Shown here: positions 43,480-52,164 of the stretch, piece after piece
Position numbering within the stretch: the stretch's first letter is position 1
Layout of the letters: each line of letters begins with the position of its first letter
NCBI RefSeq assembly: GCF_025716945.1
Contig: NZ_JAOVZT010000001.1
Location: forward strand, 124,001-188,000
Direction of reading: 5' to 3'
Source: Geodermatophilus sp. YIM 151500
GTDB lineage: Bacteria > Actinomycetota > Actinomycetes > Mycobacteriales > Geodermatophilaceae
DNA length: 64,000 nucleotides
The notes under the pieces: model-generated
What the model was told of the DNA's origin: nothing
The model's input: only the letters and a program-made list of their open reading frames with translations
Databases searched by the model: none
Made by a program: the position numbers and the translations under genes

Positions 43480-44502
43480 TCAGGCGCGTGCGGCGGCCGA
43501 CCCGGCCCGCTCCGCCGGGACGCCCCGGTCCGCCGACGAGTGCAGCACCATGACCGGGCAGGGGGCGTGGACGACGCACAGCAGCGCCACCGAGCCGAGC
43601 AGCAGCCCCGGCAACGTCCCGTGCCCGCGGTTGCCCACGACGAGCAGCGCCGCGTCCGCCGCCTCGTCGACCAGGACCGCGGCCGGGCGGCCCTCCACCG
43701 CCGTGAAGTCGACGCGCGGTCCCGTCTCGCCGCCCTCCCCGAGCAGCCGCTCGCCCAGCACCTCGGCCGCCGCCTCGCGCGCCTGCCGCAGCGCCACGTC
43801 CCGCACCCGGGCCGTCGACTCGGCAGTGGCGGTGCCGAGGTCGGTCCAGTGCTCCGCCGGCTCCAGGACCACCACCACCCGCAGGTCGGTGCCGAGCAGC
43901 GTCGCCTCGTCGACCGCGGCGAGGAGCGCGGACCGGGCCGCCGCCGAGCCGTCGAACCCGATCACGACGGCGCGCCGCCCGCCGGGCAGCACGGCGCGGT
44001 CCGGGTGGACGACGACCACCCGGCCGCGGGAATGCATGACGCAGCGCAGCGACACCGAGCCGAGCACGGCGCCCCGGACGGCCCCCCGCCCGCGGCTGCC
44101 CACGACCAGCACGTCGTCCGGTCCGGCGGCCGCGACGAGGTGGTCTGCCGGTGCGCCACCGACGACGACGACGTCGACCGGGACGACCGGCACGCCGGGC
44201 ACGCCGGCCAGGGCGGGGTCGCCGCGGACCTCGTCGACCAGGGCCCGCGCCTGCGTCGTCGCCAGGTCGCGGACGGCGTCCAGCCGGTGCCGATCGGCCA
44301 GGTAGGCGTCCGTCCAGTAGAAGTCGACGGGGTAGGCGGTGACGACGTCGAGGGGGACGCCGCGGTGGGCGGCCTCCGCCAGCGCCCACACCAGCGCGGC
44401 CCGCGCGCCGTCGGAGGCGTCGACGCCCACGACGACGCGACCGCGCCCGGCCCCGTACGGACGGCCCGCGACTCCGTCGAGCGTCGTGGTCGGCGTGCCC
44501 AT
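43480..44502 (-). CDS. Universal stress protein, two domains
   Basis: A 340-residue tandem USP. Each half carries the ATP-binding pattern G-2X-G-9X-G-S: GSRGRGAVRGAVLGSVSL and GNRGHGTLPGLLLGSVAL. The first half has TAYPVDFYWTDAY, similar to the stress protein at 46499, so they are related copies. GGAGG lies before the ATG. Tandem USPs of this type are abundant in the DosR regulon of mycobacteria. It is divergent from the Acg-like gene and first in an operon with the alcohol dehydrogenase. Confidence 0.92.
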   Translation of the reverse strand: MGTPTTTLDGVAGRPYGAGRGRVVVGVDASDGARAALVWALAEAAHRGVPLDVVTAYPVDFYWTDAYLADRHRLDAVRDLATTQARALVDEVRGDPALAGVPGVPVVPVDVVVVGGAPADHLVAAAGPDDVLVVGSRGRGAVRGAVLGSVSLRCVMHSRGRVVVVHPDRAVLPGGRRAVVIGFDGSAAARSALLAAVDEATLLGTDLRVVVVLEPAEHWTDLGTATAESTARVRDVALRQAREAAAEVLGERLLGEGGETGPRVDFTAVEGRPAAVLVDEAADAALLVVGNRGHGTLPGLLLGSVALLCVVHAPCPVMVLHSSADRGVPAERAGSAAARA

Positions 44503-44728
44503 GATGCGTCCTCCGCCCTCCAGGCCGGCCTGCCGCCGGTACCGGAGCCGAGCCTGCCGGGGGCGATCCCTCTCCGCGGCGGCACGACGTCCCGGGCGCC
44601 CGGGCACTTGGTCACGTCCTGCGCGGCGCAACCGGTGACCTTCGCCCCGCGGACAGGGACCGTCGGCGGGCGCGGCGGCGGGGTCCTCCGGGAGACGCTC
44701 GACCGGACGACCCGTACGAGGAGGACCG

Positions 44729-45850
44729 ATGTCACCGGCCACGTCCCCCGCGCACTCCGACGAGATGCGCACCCATGCCCTCGAGCATTCCATCGACCGG
44801 GCCCTGCTCGCGCCGTCCGTGCACAACACCCAACCGTGGATCGTGGAACTGGCCCGCGACTCGGTCGCCCTGCGGGCGGACCGGAGCCGTCAGCTCACCG
44901 TCATCGACCCGCACGGCCGCGAGTTGCTGATCAGCGGAGGCGCCGCCCTGCTGAACCTGCGCGCGGCGCTGGCCGACCGGAATTGGGCGATACAGGTCGA
45001 CCGGCTGCCCGACCCGGACGACCCGGACCTGCTCGCCGTCGTCCGGCCGGTGGAGGGCTCCGCGGACGGTGAGCTCGCGGTGCTCGCCCCCGCGATCGAC
45101 CGGCGGCGCACCAACCGACGCCGCTTCTGCTCAGATCCCGTGCCGGACGAGGTCGTGGACCGCCTGAGCCGGGTGGCGGCCGCGGAGGACGCCGACCTCG
45201 TGCCCGTGGTGCGCGAGGAGGACCGCCGGCTGGTCGCCCGGCTGACACAGCAGGCCGACGAGGCGCAGAACGCCGATCCGGCCTACCGGGCCGAGATCCG
45301 CCGCTGGACCAACCGCTCCCCGGAGGACCGGGACGGCGTGCAGGCGGCGGCGGTGCCGCACGTCGACGGCAGCGCGCACGACGACCTGCCGCTGCGCGAC
45401 TTCGACAGCGCCGGCGCGGGGATGCTGCCGCCCGACACCCACTCGACGTCCGACCAGACGCTGCTCCTCCTCGCGACCCGCACCGACGACCCGCTCGCCT
45501 GGTTGCGCACCGGCGAGGCGATGGAGCGCCTGCTGCTCGAGCTGACCCGGCTCGACTGGGCCGCCAGCCCCATCACCCAGGCCGTCGAGGTGCCGCTGAC
45601 GCGCTCGCAGCTGCGGTCGGCGCTGACCTGGGGCGCCCACCCGCAGGTGCTGCTCCGCATCGGCCGGGCCGCGGCCACGACACCCAGTCCCCGCCGCCGC
45701 CGCGACGACATGGTGACGGGCAGCACCCGCCCGCCGGAGCCGATGACCCGGCACGTCCGGCCGTCACCGGTGGGCTGGCCCCCGTCGTCCCGGGAGCGGA
45801 ACGAACCCCGGCCCGTCCCGGACGGGCGCGGGGGCACCGTCTGGATCTGA
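44729..45850 (+). CDS. Acg-like nitroreductase-family protein
   Basis: A 373-residue protein of the Acg group (Rv2032/Rv3131 type) in the FMN nitroreductase superfamily. Marks are ALLAPSVHNTQPWIVE, LLISGGAALLNLRAAL, RRTNRRRFCSDPVPDEV and DQTLLLLATRTDDPLAWLRTGEAMERLLLE. Mycobacterial Acg proteins belong to the DosR regulon and are thought to sequester flavin instead of reducing nitro compounds. GAGGAGG lies before the ATG. The last ~50 residues are Arg/Pro-rich and not family-like. It is followed five bases later by the Rv1733c-like gene. Confidence 0.9.
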   Translation: MSPATSPAHSDEMRTHALEHSIDRALLAPSVHNTQPWIVELARDSVALRADRSRQLTVIDPHGRELLISGGAALLNLRAALADRNWAIQVDRLPDPDDPDLLAVVRPVEGSADGELAVLAPAIDRRRTNRRRFCSDPVPDEVVDRLSRVAAAEDADLVPVVREEDRRLVARLTQQADEAQNADPAYRAEIRRWTNRSPEDRDGVQAAAVPHVDGSAHDDLPLRDFDSAGAGMLPPDTHSTSDQTLLLLATRTDDPLAWLRTGEAMERLLLELTRLDWAASPITQAVEVPLTRSQLRSALTWGAHPQVLLRIGRAAATTPSPRRRRDDMVTGSTRPPEPMTRHVRPSPVGWPPSSRERNEPRPVPDGRGGTVWI

Positions 45851-45855
45851 GCGCT

Positions 45856-46446
45856 GTGGACGGCGACCCGCCCGCCGCGGGGTCGGCACGCCGCCGCCCG
45901 GAGTCCGGCGCCCGCGCCTCGAGCCGCAGCACCGACCGCATCCAGCGAGTCTCCCGGGTGATCGCCGTGCTGCTGGCGATGGTGGCCGTCCCTGTCGGGG
46001 TGTCGGCGAGCAGCACCACGGCCGAGCGGCTCACCACGGCGGCCGAGGAGTACCGGGCCGAGCACGAACGGCGCCCCGCCGTCCTGCTCGAGCCTGCCGT
46101 CGGGAAGGTCACCGCCGCCAACGGGTGGGTGCCCGCCACCGCGACGTGGACGGTCGGGTTCGGACCGCCCCGGGAGGGCACCGTGTACGCCCCCGTCGGC
46201 AGCCGGCCCGGCGACACCGTGGAGGTGTGGATGACCCGCTCGGGCGAGCCCGTCGCCCCGCCGCCCCGGCCGCGTGACATCACCGGCCGCGCCGTCGTCC
46301 AGGGCGTCTTCACCGCGCTCGGCGTGATGGCCGCGGCCGTGGTCGCACACCTGCTGGTCTGCCTGCTCCTCGACCGGATCCGCATGCTGCAGTGGGGCGG
46401 CGAGTGGTCGACGGTCGAACCCCGGTGGTCCGACCGCCGCCCCTGA
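45856..46446 (+). CDS. Rv1733c-like membrane protein
   Basis: A 196-residue protein with a basic N-terminus, a membrane helix (~31-52, VIAVLLAMVAVPVGVSAS), a ~100-residue loop outside the membrane (WTVGFGPPREGTVYAPV, VEVWMTRSGE) and a second helix (~150-175). This layout and the wording of the loop match Rv1733c, a DosR-regulon protein of unknown function. It is the second gene of an operon with the Acg homologue. Confidence 0.75.
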   Translation: MDGDPPAAGSARRRPESGARASSRSTDRIQRVSRVIAVLLAMVAVPVGVSASSTTAERLTTAAEEYRAEHERRPAVLLEPAVGKVTAANGWVPATATWTVGFGPPREGTVYAPVGSRPGDTVEVWMTRSGEPVAPPPRPRDITGRAVVQGVFTALGVMAAAVVAHLLVCLLLDRIRMLQWGGEWSTVEPRWSDRRP

Positions 46447-46498
46447 CGACTCCCGACCGACGGTCGCGTCCCTTCCCCCACGCCGGCCGTCCGTCGGG

Positions 46499-47047
46499 TC
46501 ACACGCTGGCCGTCACCGCCCCGCCGGACCGGGCCGCCTCCGCCGCTCGCAGGCCCGCGTGCACGGTGAGCACCGGGCACGGCGCGTGCATCACGCAGTT
46601 CAGCGCCACCGACCCGAGGGCGGCGCTGCGCAGGGCACCGCGGCCGCGGCTGCCGACCACCAGCAGATCGGCCCCCTCGGCGCGGTCGAGGAGGGCCTGC
46701 ACCGCCGGGCCGGCGGTGACGACGACGTCCACCCGCGGCCCGCTGCGACCGTCGCCGGGGACCTCCCGGACGACCCCGTCAACGAGCCGCCGGGTCCGTT
46801 CCTCGGTCAGGGCGCGCAGCTGGTCGACCGGGGGGTTGACGACCGGGTAGACGCCCATCCAGTACAGCTGGACGTCGTAGGCGGCGACCACCTCCAGATC
46901 CGCTCCGCGCGAGTGCGCGGTCCGCAGGGCGTGGGCCAGGGCCGCACGCGAGCCGGCGGATCCGTCCACGCCGACCACGATCCTGGGTCGCCGGCTCCCG
47001 GTCGCGGGTTCCCGCCGGCCGCCCTGCGGTTCGTCCCCGACGGCCAT
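46499..47047 (-). CDS. Universal stress protein
   Basis: A 182-residue single-domain USP with the ATP pattern GSRGRGALRSAALGSVAL and the loop VAAYDVQLYWMGVYPVVNPP. It is close in that loop to the first half of the protein at 43480. A perfect DosR-type core palindrome stands 100 bp before the start. GGAGGAGG precedes the ATG. Function: nucleotide-binding stress regulator, probably in hypoxia or stationary phase. Confidence 0.9.
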   Translation of the reverse strand: MAVGDEPQGGRREPATGSRRPRIVVGVDGSAGSRAALAHALRTAHSRGADLEVVAAYDVQLYWMGVYPVVNPPVDQLRALTEERTRRLVDGVVREVPGDGRSGPRVDVVVTAGPAVQALLDRAEGADLLVVGSRGRGALRSAALGSVALNCVMHAPCPVLTVHAGLRAAEAARSGGAVTASV

Positions 47048-47146
47048 GGCGCCTCCTCCTCCGTGCGCCGCTCCGGTGGCGGCACCTGCACCCGAGCCTG
47101 GCGGCCGTCGCGCCCCGCCGTCACCGGCCGAGCGGCTCCCTCGGGG

Positions 47147-47160
47147 GGGACGGAGGTCCC
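47147..47160. promoter_or_regulatory. DosR-type box GGGAC-N4-GTCCC
   Basis: GGGACGGAGGTCCC is a perfect match to the DosR core GGGAC-N4-GTCCC, 100 bp upstream of the universal stress gene that starts at 47047. Confidence 0.75.
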
Positions 47161-47177
47161 GAGCTCGGGCCGGGGTG

Positions 47178-47711
47178 TCAGGTGCGTCGCACCTCTCCCT
47201 GCGGCGGTGTCCTCCCGTGCGGGAGGGCCTCCTGCCGCACCACGGTGACCGGGCAGTGGGCGTGCCGCACGCACTGCTCGCTGACCGAGCCCAGCAGCAA
47301 CCCGGTGAATCCGCCGTGCCCGCGGGCCCCGACCACCATGAGGTCGGCCCGGTGCGATGACTCGATCAGCCCGCGCGCGGCGGCGGCGTGCACCGTCCAG
47401 CACCGCACCTTCACCGTGTCGGGCACGCCCACCGCGGCCACGTGCGCGCACAGCTCGTCGTGGACCGCCCGCTCGAAGTCCTCGATCGGCGGGACGTAGC
47501 CGGGCGCCCAGCTCCGTGGCCGCGGCGCGGAGGTCATCGACCACGCCCGGACCACGTGCAGCCCGAACCCGGCCCGCTCGGCCAGGCGGGCGGCCCAGGC
47601 CAGCGCGACCTGCGCGCCCTCCGAGCCGTCGTGCGCGACGAGGATCCCCCCGTCGACGTCGGCCACCCGGCGCACGTCGGTGTTCCCGGCCGTCCCCGTG
47701 ACGTCGTCCAT
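47178..47711 (-). CDS. Universal stress protein
   Basis: A 177-residue USP with the ATP pattern GARGHGGFTGLLLGSVSE. A stretch RAWSMTSAPRPRSWAPGYVPP is almost the same as in the protein at 53881, marking the two as a recent duplicate pair distinct from the 43480/46499 pair. ATG 47711 follows GGAGGAAGG. The longer upstream frame is not USP-like. A DosR-type box lies 71 bp upstream. Confidence 0.9.
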   Translation of the reverse strand: MDDVTGTAGNTDVRRVADVDGGILVAHDGSEGAQVALAWAARLAERAGFGLHVVRAWSMTSAPRPRSWAPGYVPPIEDFERAVHDELCAHVAAVGVPDTVKVRCWTVHAAAARGLIESSHRADLMVVGARGHGGFTGLLLGSVSEQCVRHAHCPVTVVRQEALPHGRTPPQGEVRRT

Positions 47712-47781
47712 CGGACCTTCCTCCCCCGCCCGGCCCTGCGGGCGCACTCCCGACCCTGCCTCGGGCGAGGTGCGCAGGTCA

Positions 47782-47795
47782 GGGACCATCGGCCC
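47782..47795. promoter_or_regulatory. DosR/OsdR-type box
   Basis: GGGACCATCGGCCC fits the relaxed form GGGnC-N4-GnCCC. It lies between the divergent stress gene (start 47711) and P-type ATPase gene (start 47954), 71 bp from the former. Confidence 0.65.
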
Positions 47796-47904
47796 CGGAT
47801 GGCGGGACCATGGCGCCCGGTTCCCGCGCGCCCGGGCGGTGACGAGCCAGCCGGGCGGGACGGACAGGACGGGCGGGACGGAGGGACGGACGGCCGACCA
47901 GGGT

Positions 47905-47918
47905 GGGCCCATCGGCCC
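47905..47918. promoter_or_regulatory. OsdR-type box before P-type ATPase gene
   Basis: GGGCCCATCGGCCC fits GGGnC-N4-GnCCC and differs at one base from the OsdR consensus GGGCCGATCGGCCC that I recall for Streptomyces coelicolor. It ends 35 bp before the ATPase start. Confidence 0.7.
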
Positions 47919-47953
47919 TACGGGCGGGCAACCGTGCGGGATGGACTCGGCGG

Positions 47954-50812
47954 ATGGAGACCGTGCCCGTGGACGCGCCCCGCGGTGCCGAGCACAGCCT
48001 GGCGCTGTCCGAGGTGCTCGTCCTGCTCGACAGCGACCCGGTCGCGGGTCTGACGCAGCACGAGGCCGCCGAGCGGCACCACCGGTACGGCCCCAACGCG
48101 TTGCCGACGACCGCCGGCGCCGGCCCCCTGACGCGGCTGCTGCGGCAGCTGCGCAGCCCGCTCGTCGTCGTCCTGCTCGTCGCCGGCGCGGTGACGGCCG
48201 TCCTCGGTGAGACCGTCGACTCCGCGGTCATCTTCGGCGTCGTCGTCGTCAACACGATCGTCGGCTACGTGCAGGAGTCGCGGGCCGAGGCGGCGATGGA
48301 CGCGCTCCGCCGGATGGTCCGCACCCGGGCCCGCGTCGTCCGGGACGGACGGGCGCACGACGTGCCCTCCGAGGACCTCGTCCCCGGCGACCTGGTCGTC
48401 CTCCAGGAAGGCGACCGGGTGCCCGCCGACCTGCGCCTGGTCCGGGAGGACGAGCTGCGGGTCGACGAGTCGGCCCTGACCGGCGAATCCCTGCCCGTCG
48501 ACAAGGACGAGGTCGCGCTGCCCCGGGCGACCCAGGTCGCCGACCGGCGCAACATGCTGTACTCCGGGACGACGGTCACCAGCGGATCGGGAGCCGGGGT
48601 CGTCCTCCGCACCGGCGCGGAGACCGAGCTCGGGGAGATCCACCGGCTGGTCGGCAGCGCGGAGGCGCTGGAGACCCCGCTGACGCGCAAGCTGGCCCGG
48701 TTCAGCCGCTTCCTGACCGTGGCGATCCTCGTGCTGGCCGCAGGCACCTTCGCCGTGGGCCTGGCCCGCGGACTGCCCCCGGTGGAGATCTTCACCGCGG
48801 CTGTGGCCCTGGCCGTCGGCGCCATCCCCGAAGGCCTGCCCGCCGCCATCACCATCACGCTGGCCATCGGCATGACCCGGATGGCGCGGCGCCGGGCGGT
48901 CATCCGCCGGCTCCCGGCGGTGGAGACCCTGGGCAGCGTCACCGTCATCTGCTCGGACAAGACCGGCACGCTCACCGAGAACCGGATGACCGTGCGCGCG
49001 ATCTGGACGCCGCACGCCGTCTACGAGGTGAGCGGCCCGGGCCGCGGGCTGGACGGCGACGTGCGCGACGCTGCCGGCGGCCCGGCCAACCTCGCTGCGG
49101 ACGCCGCGCTGCGCTGGTGCCTGACCGCCGGCGCGGCGTGCACGGACTCGACCCTGTCCGTCCGCGACGGCCGCCTCACCGTGACGGGCGACCCGACCGA
49201 GGGCGCCATGCTCGTGGCCGCCCGCAAGGCTGGCCTCCCGGAGGGAGGCGGGGTGCCGGCCCGCACCGGCAGCCTGCCGTTCACCTCGGCACGGCGGTAC
49301 ATGGCCACGAGCCACCCCGGCACGGACGACGGCTCGCGCGTTCTGCTGGTCAAGGGCGCGGTGGAGCGGGTGCTCGAGCTCAGCGGGCGCGAGCTCGCGG
49401 CCGACGGCTCCGTCCGCCCGCTGCGGCGCGACCGCGTGCTGGCCGCCGCCGAGCGGCTGGCGGCCGACGGCCTGCGGGTGCTCGCCACCGCGATGCGCTC
49501 CGAGGACGACGGCGGCCCCGACGGCGACTCCCGCGGCGCGCCCGAGGAGGAGAGCCTGCCCGGCACGCTGGTGTTCACCGGTCTGCAGGCCATGTGGGAC
49601 CCGCCGCGGGCGGAGGCCGTCGACGCCGTCCGGGCCTGCGTCTCGGCCGGGATCACGGTCACGATGATCACCGGCGACCACGCCGCGACCGCGACCGCGA
49701 TCGCCGCCCGCCTGGGCCTGCTGGACCAGCGACCCTCCCGCGAGGGGGCGGCGAGTGACGGCCTCGTGCTGACCGGCGCCGACCTGGCCGCGCTGCCCCG
49801 CGACGCCTACGCCGACGCCGTGGCGCGCGCGGCGGTCTTCGCCCGCGTCTCGCCCGAGCAGAAGCTGACCCTCGTGCGCGCCCTGCAGGCGCGGGGCGCG
49901 GTGGTCGCGATGACCGGCGACGGGGTCAACGACGCGCCGGCCCTGCGCCAGGCCGACATCGGCATCGCCATGGGGCGCAGCGGCACCGAGGTCGCCAAGG
50001 ACGCCGGTGACATGGTGCTCACCGACGACGACTTCAGCAGCATCGAGGCCGCCGTCGAAGAGGGCCGCGGCGTCTTCGACAACCTCACGAAGTTCATCGC
50101 GTGGACCCTGCCCACGAACATGGGAGAAGGGTTCGTCATCCTCGTCGCCATCGCGCTCGGGACGACACTGCCGATCCTCCCGACGCAGATCCTGTGGATC
50201 AACATGACCACCGCGGTGCTGCTCGGGCTGACGCTCGCCTTCGAGCCGAAGGAACACGACGTCATGCGGCGCCCGCCCCGCCCACCCGCGCGCCCGCTGC
50301 TCACCGGCGAGCTGCTCGGGCGGGTCCTGCTCGTCTCGGCGCTGCTGGTCGGCGCGGCGTGGGTGCTGTTCCGGTGGGAGCTGGCCGCCGGGGCGAGCAC
50401 CGCGGAGGCGCGGACGGCGGCGGTGAACCTCTTCGTCGCCGTCGAGATCGCCTACCTGTTCAGCTGCCGGACGCTGCACCGCGGAGCCGCCCGGCCGGGT
50501 CTGCTCGCCAACCGCTGGATCGTGGGAGGCGTGCTGATCCAGGTGGCCGCCCAGCTGGCCCTGACCTACCTACCGGCGATGAACGACCTGTTCCGCACGA
50601 GTCCGCTCGACGTCGCCGCGTGGTCGCGCATCCTGCTGCTCACCGCCGCCGTGGCCGCCGTCGTCGCCGTCGAGAAGCGATGGCGACGTCACCGGTCCGA
50701 CGGGCCCGACCGGTCCCCGCGCAGCGGCACGACCGCACCGTGGCCGCGCAGCGGCACGACCGCACCGTGGCGACGCAGCGGTCACTCCGTCCCGGCCGGG
50801 CCTCGGGACTGA
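47954..50812 (+). CDS. Cation-transporting P-type ATPase (CtpF-like, P2)
   Basis: A 952-residue type II P-ATPase. The actuator loop is DESALTGESLPVDK, the phosphorylation motif CSDKTGTLTENR places Asp335, and the hinge reads TGDGVNDAPAL. The M4 stretch GAIPEGLPAAI is of the calcium/sodium pump type. It resembles CtpF (Rv1997) of the DosR regulon; the ion may be Ca2+ or another cation. ATG 47954 begins the cytosolic N-domain. The C-terminus carries a duplicated SGTTAPW unit from a 27-bp repeat. Two DosR-type boxes lie in the upstream gap. Confidence 0.92.
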   Translation: METVPVDAPRGAEHSLALSEVLVLLDSDPVAGLTQHEAAERHHRYGPNALPTTAGAGPLTRLLRQLRSPLVVVLLVAGAVTAVLGETVDSAVIFGVVVVNTIVGYVQESRAEAAMDALRRMVRTRARVVRDGRAHDVPSEDLVPGDLVVLQEGDRVPADLRLVREDELRVDESALTGESLPVDKDEVALPRATQVADRRNMLYSGTTVTSGSGAGVVLRTGAETELGEIHRLVGSAEALETPLTRKLARFSRFLTVAILVLAAGTFAVGLARGLPPVEIFTAAVALAVGAIPEGLPAAITITLAIGMTRMARRRAVIRRLPAVETLGSVTVICSDKTGTLTENRMTVRAIWTPHAVYEVSGPGRGLDGDVRDAAGGPANLAADAALRWCLTAGAACTDSTLSVRDGRLTVTGDPTEGAMLVAARKAGLPEGGGVPARTGSLPFTSARRYMATSHPGTDDGSRVLLVKGAVERVLELSGRELAADGSVRPLRRDRVLAAAERLAADGLRVLATAMRSEDDGGPDGDSRGAPEEESLPGTLVFTGLQAMWDPPRAEAVDAVRACVSAGITVTMITGDHAATATAIAARLGLLDQRPSREGAASDGLVLTGADLAALPRDAYADAVARAAVFARVSPEQKLTLVRALQARGAVVAMTGDGVNDAPALRQADIGIAMGRSGTEVAKDAGDMVLTDDDFSSIEAAVEEGRGVFDNLTKFIAWTLPTNMGEGFVILVAIALGTTLPILPTQILWINMTTAVLLGLTLAFEPKEHDVMRRPPRPPARPLLTGELLGRVLLVSALLVGAAWVLFRWELAAGASTAEARTAAVNLFVAVEIAYLFSCRTLHRGAARPGLLANRWIVGGVLIQVAAQLALTYLPAMNDLFRTSPLDVAAWSRILLLTAAVAAVVAVEKRWRRHRSDGPDRSPRSGTTAPWPRSGTTAPWRRSGHSVPAGPRD
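50717..50770. repeat. 27-bp tandem duplication in ATPase 3' end
   Basis: Two in-frame copies of a 27-bp unit give PRSGTTAPW twice near the C-terminus of the P-type ATPase, followed by a degenerate partial copy. In-frame repeats at a C-terminal tail are likely slippage products. Confidence 0.8.
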
Positions 50813-51258
50813 CCTCCGGACGACGGGTCGCGCCGCACGAGGTCGCCCACCGCCTCCTCCAGCCGCGCCCAGGTCGCGCTCCACTCCACGAGCGGGTCGA
50901 GGATGCGCTCGAACACGGCCAGCTGCTGGTCGAAGGCCTCGAGCTGCTCCTTCATGGCATCGATCTGCCGGCGCTGGGCGGACACGGCCGAGGCGATCGC
51001 CTGCAGCTGCGCCGCCGACAGCGCGCCGGGCGGCTGGGGCAGCGCCGGCAGGGACAGCCGCGTCGGGACGGCGCCGGCCACGCTGCGAGCCCGCTCGGTG
51101 AACCCGCGCAGCTGCTGCACGAACTCGTCGATCGACCGGCCCACCAGACCGCCCGGACCCCCGAGTCCGCCGGCACCGGTGCCGGCGGCACCACCGAGGT
51201 CACCCGCGCCGCCGTCGGCACCCGTTCCCGTGTCGCGCTCCTGCCCGGATCCGGTCAT
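50782..51258 (-). CDS. Small protein with amphipathic/coiled-coil C-half, unknown function
   Basis: A 158-residue protein. The first ~40 residues are Gly/Ala-rich. Then comes RSIDEFVQQLRGFTERARSVAG and a long helix, ~87-145 (LSAAQLQAIASAVSAQRRQIDAMKEQLEAFDQQLAVFERILDPLVEW), that should form a coiled coil. I do not recognise the family; phasin-like or polymer-associated helical proteins are possible. The 3' end overlaps the ATPase gene on the other strand by 31 bases. A box matching the DosR form at all but one core base lies at 51285-51298, 27 bp upstream. Confidence 0.65.
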   Translation of the reverse strand: MTGSGQERDTGTGADGGAGDLGGAAGTGAGGLGGPGGLVGRSIDEFVQQLRGFTERARSVAGAVPTRLSLPALPQPPGALSAAQLQAIASAVSAQRRQIDAMKEQLEAFDQQLAVFERILDPLVEWSATWARLEEAVGDLVRRDPSSGGQSRGPAGTE

Positions 51259-51314
51259 CGCCGCTCCCTCCGCTCGCCGTGCCCGGGACGGTATGCCCGC
51301 GCACGGCCTGGGCA

Positions 51315-51710
51315 TCACTCCCGGACGTCGGCCGGACCGTCGGTCAGCGGCAACCCGGCGGCGATCCATGCCGCCACCCCGCCGTCGAGGTCGGTGGCGC
51401 GGCGCAACCCGACCGCCCGCAGCGAGGCCGCCGCCAGGCTCGAGCTGTAGCCGTGCCGGCAGACGACCACCACCTCCAGGTCGTAGCCGGTGGCCTCGGG
51501 GATGCGGTACGGGCTCGCCGGGTCCAGCCGCCACTCGAGCACCGTGCGGTCGATGACCACCGCGCCGGGGAGTTCCCCCTGGGCCCGGCGCTGGCTCTCC
51601 GTCCGCGTGTCGACCACGAGCGCTCCGCGGGCGGCGGCCTCGACGACCTCGGCCGGCGACAGGCGACGCACACCGCGGCGGCTGGCGGCCAGCACCTCGT
51701 CGACGCCCAC
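51315..51710 (-). CDS. Rhodanese-domain sulfurtransferase
   Basis: A 131-residue single-domain rhodanese, with SPAEVVEAAARGALVVDTRTESQRRAQGELPGA, the active-site loop CRHGYSSSLAA (Cys84) and LDGGVAAWIAAGLPL. The Cys would carry persulfide for transfer to cyanide or another acceptor. It starts at GTG 51710, divergent from the VOC gene. It may serve sulfide or redox balance in the stress island; this is inference. Confidence 0.88.
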   Translation of the reverse strand: MGVDEVLAASRRGVRRLSPAEVVEAAARGALVVDTRTESQRRAQGELPGAVVIDRTVLEWRLDPASPYRIPEATGYDLEVVVVCRHGYSSSLAAASLRAVGLRRATDLDGGVAAWIAAGLPLTDGPADVRE

Positions 51711-51743
51711 GCCCCGAGCCTGCCACCCGCCCACCGGGAGAGG

Positions 51744-52136
51744 ATGCCGGTCGTGGACGTGCTCTCCAGCCGCGTGCTGCTGCGACCGGTCGACCCGGCG
51801 CGCAGCCGCGCGTTCTACCGGGACGTGCTCGGCCTGGCGGTGCACCGGGAGTTCGGCCCGCCCGACGACCCGGGGTTGGTCTTCTTCGTCGGCAACGGGT
51901 TGCTCGAGGTGTCCGGGCGGGCGGCCGAGCCGCCGCGCGGCCTCGCCCTCTGGCTGCAGGTGCGCGACCTCGCGGCCGAGCACGCGCGGCTGGCGGCCGC
52001 CGGGGTGGACGTGCTCGTCCCGCCGCGCCGGCAGCCGTGGGGGCTGCTCGAGATGGAGGTCGCCGATCCGGACGGCGTCCACCTCGTGCTGGTCGAGGTG
52101 CCGGCGGACCACCCGCTCCGCCGCGACCAGCGCTGA
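51744..52136 (+). CDS. Glyoxalase/VOC-family protein
   Basis: A 130-residue vicinal-oxygen-chelate protein with two betaalphabetabetabeta units: VLLRPVDPARSRAFYRDVLGLAVHREFG and the C-terminal WGLLEMEVADPDGVHLVLVEV. Members include dioxygenases, glyoxalases and resistance proteins; the substrate is unknown. GGGAGAGG is just before the ATG. It lies convergent with the transglycosylase gene. Confidence 0.83.
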   Translation: MPVVDVLSSRVLLRPVDPARSRAFYRDVLGLAVHREFGPPDDPGLVFFVGNGLLEVSGRAAEPPRGLALWLQVRDLAAEHARLAAAGVDVLVPPRRQPWGLLEMEVADPDGVHLVLVEVPADHPLRRDQR

Positions 52137-52164
52137 CCGGCGGGTCGGCGGCCACCGGCGGGGA

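Noticed and set aside
44656-44669. GGGACCGTCGGCGG as a DosR box between the USP and Acg genes
   Set aside because: Only the left half-site is good; two core mismatches on the right.
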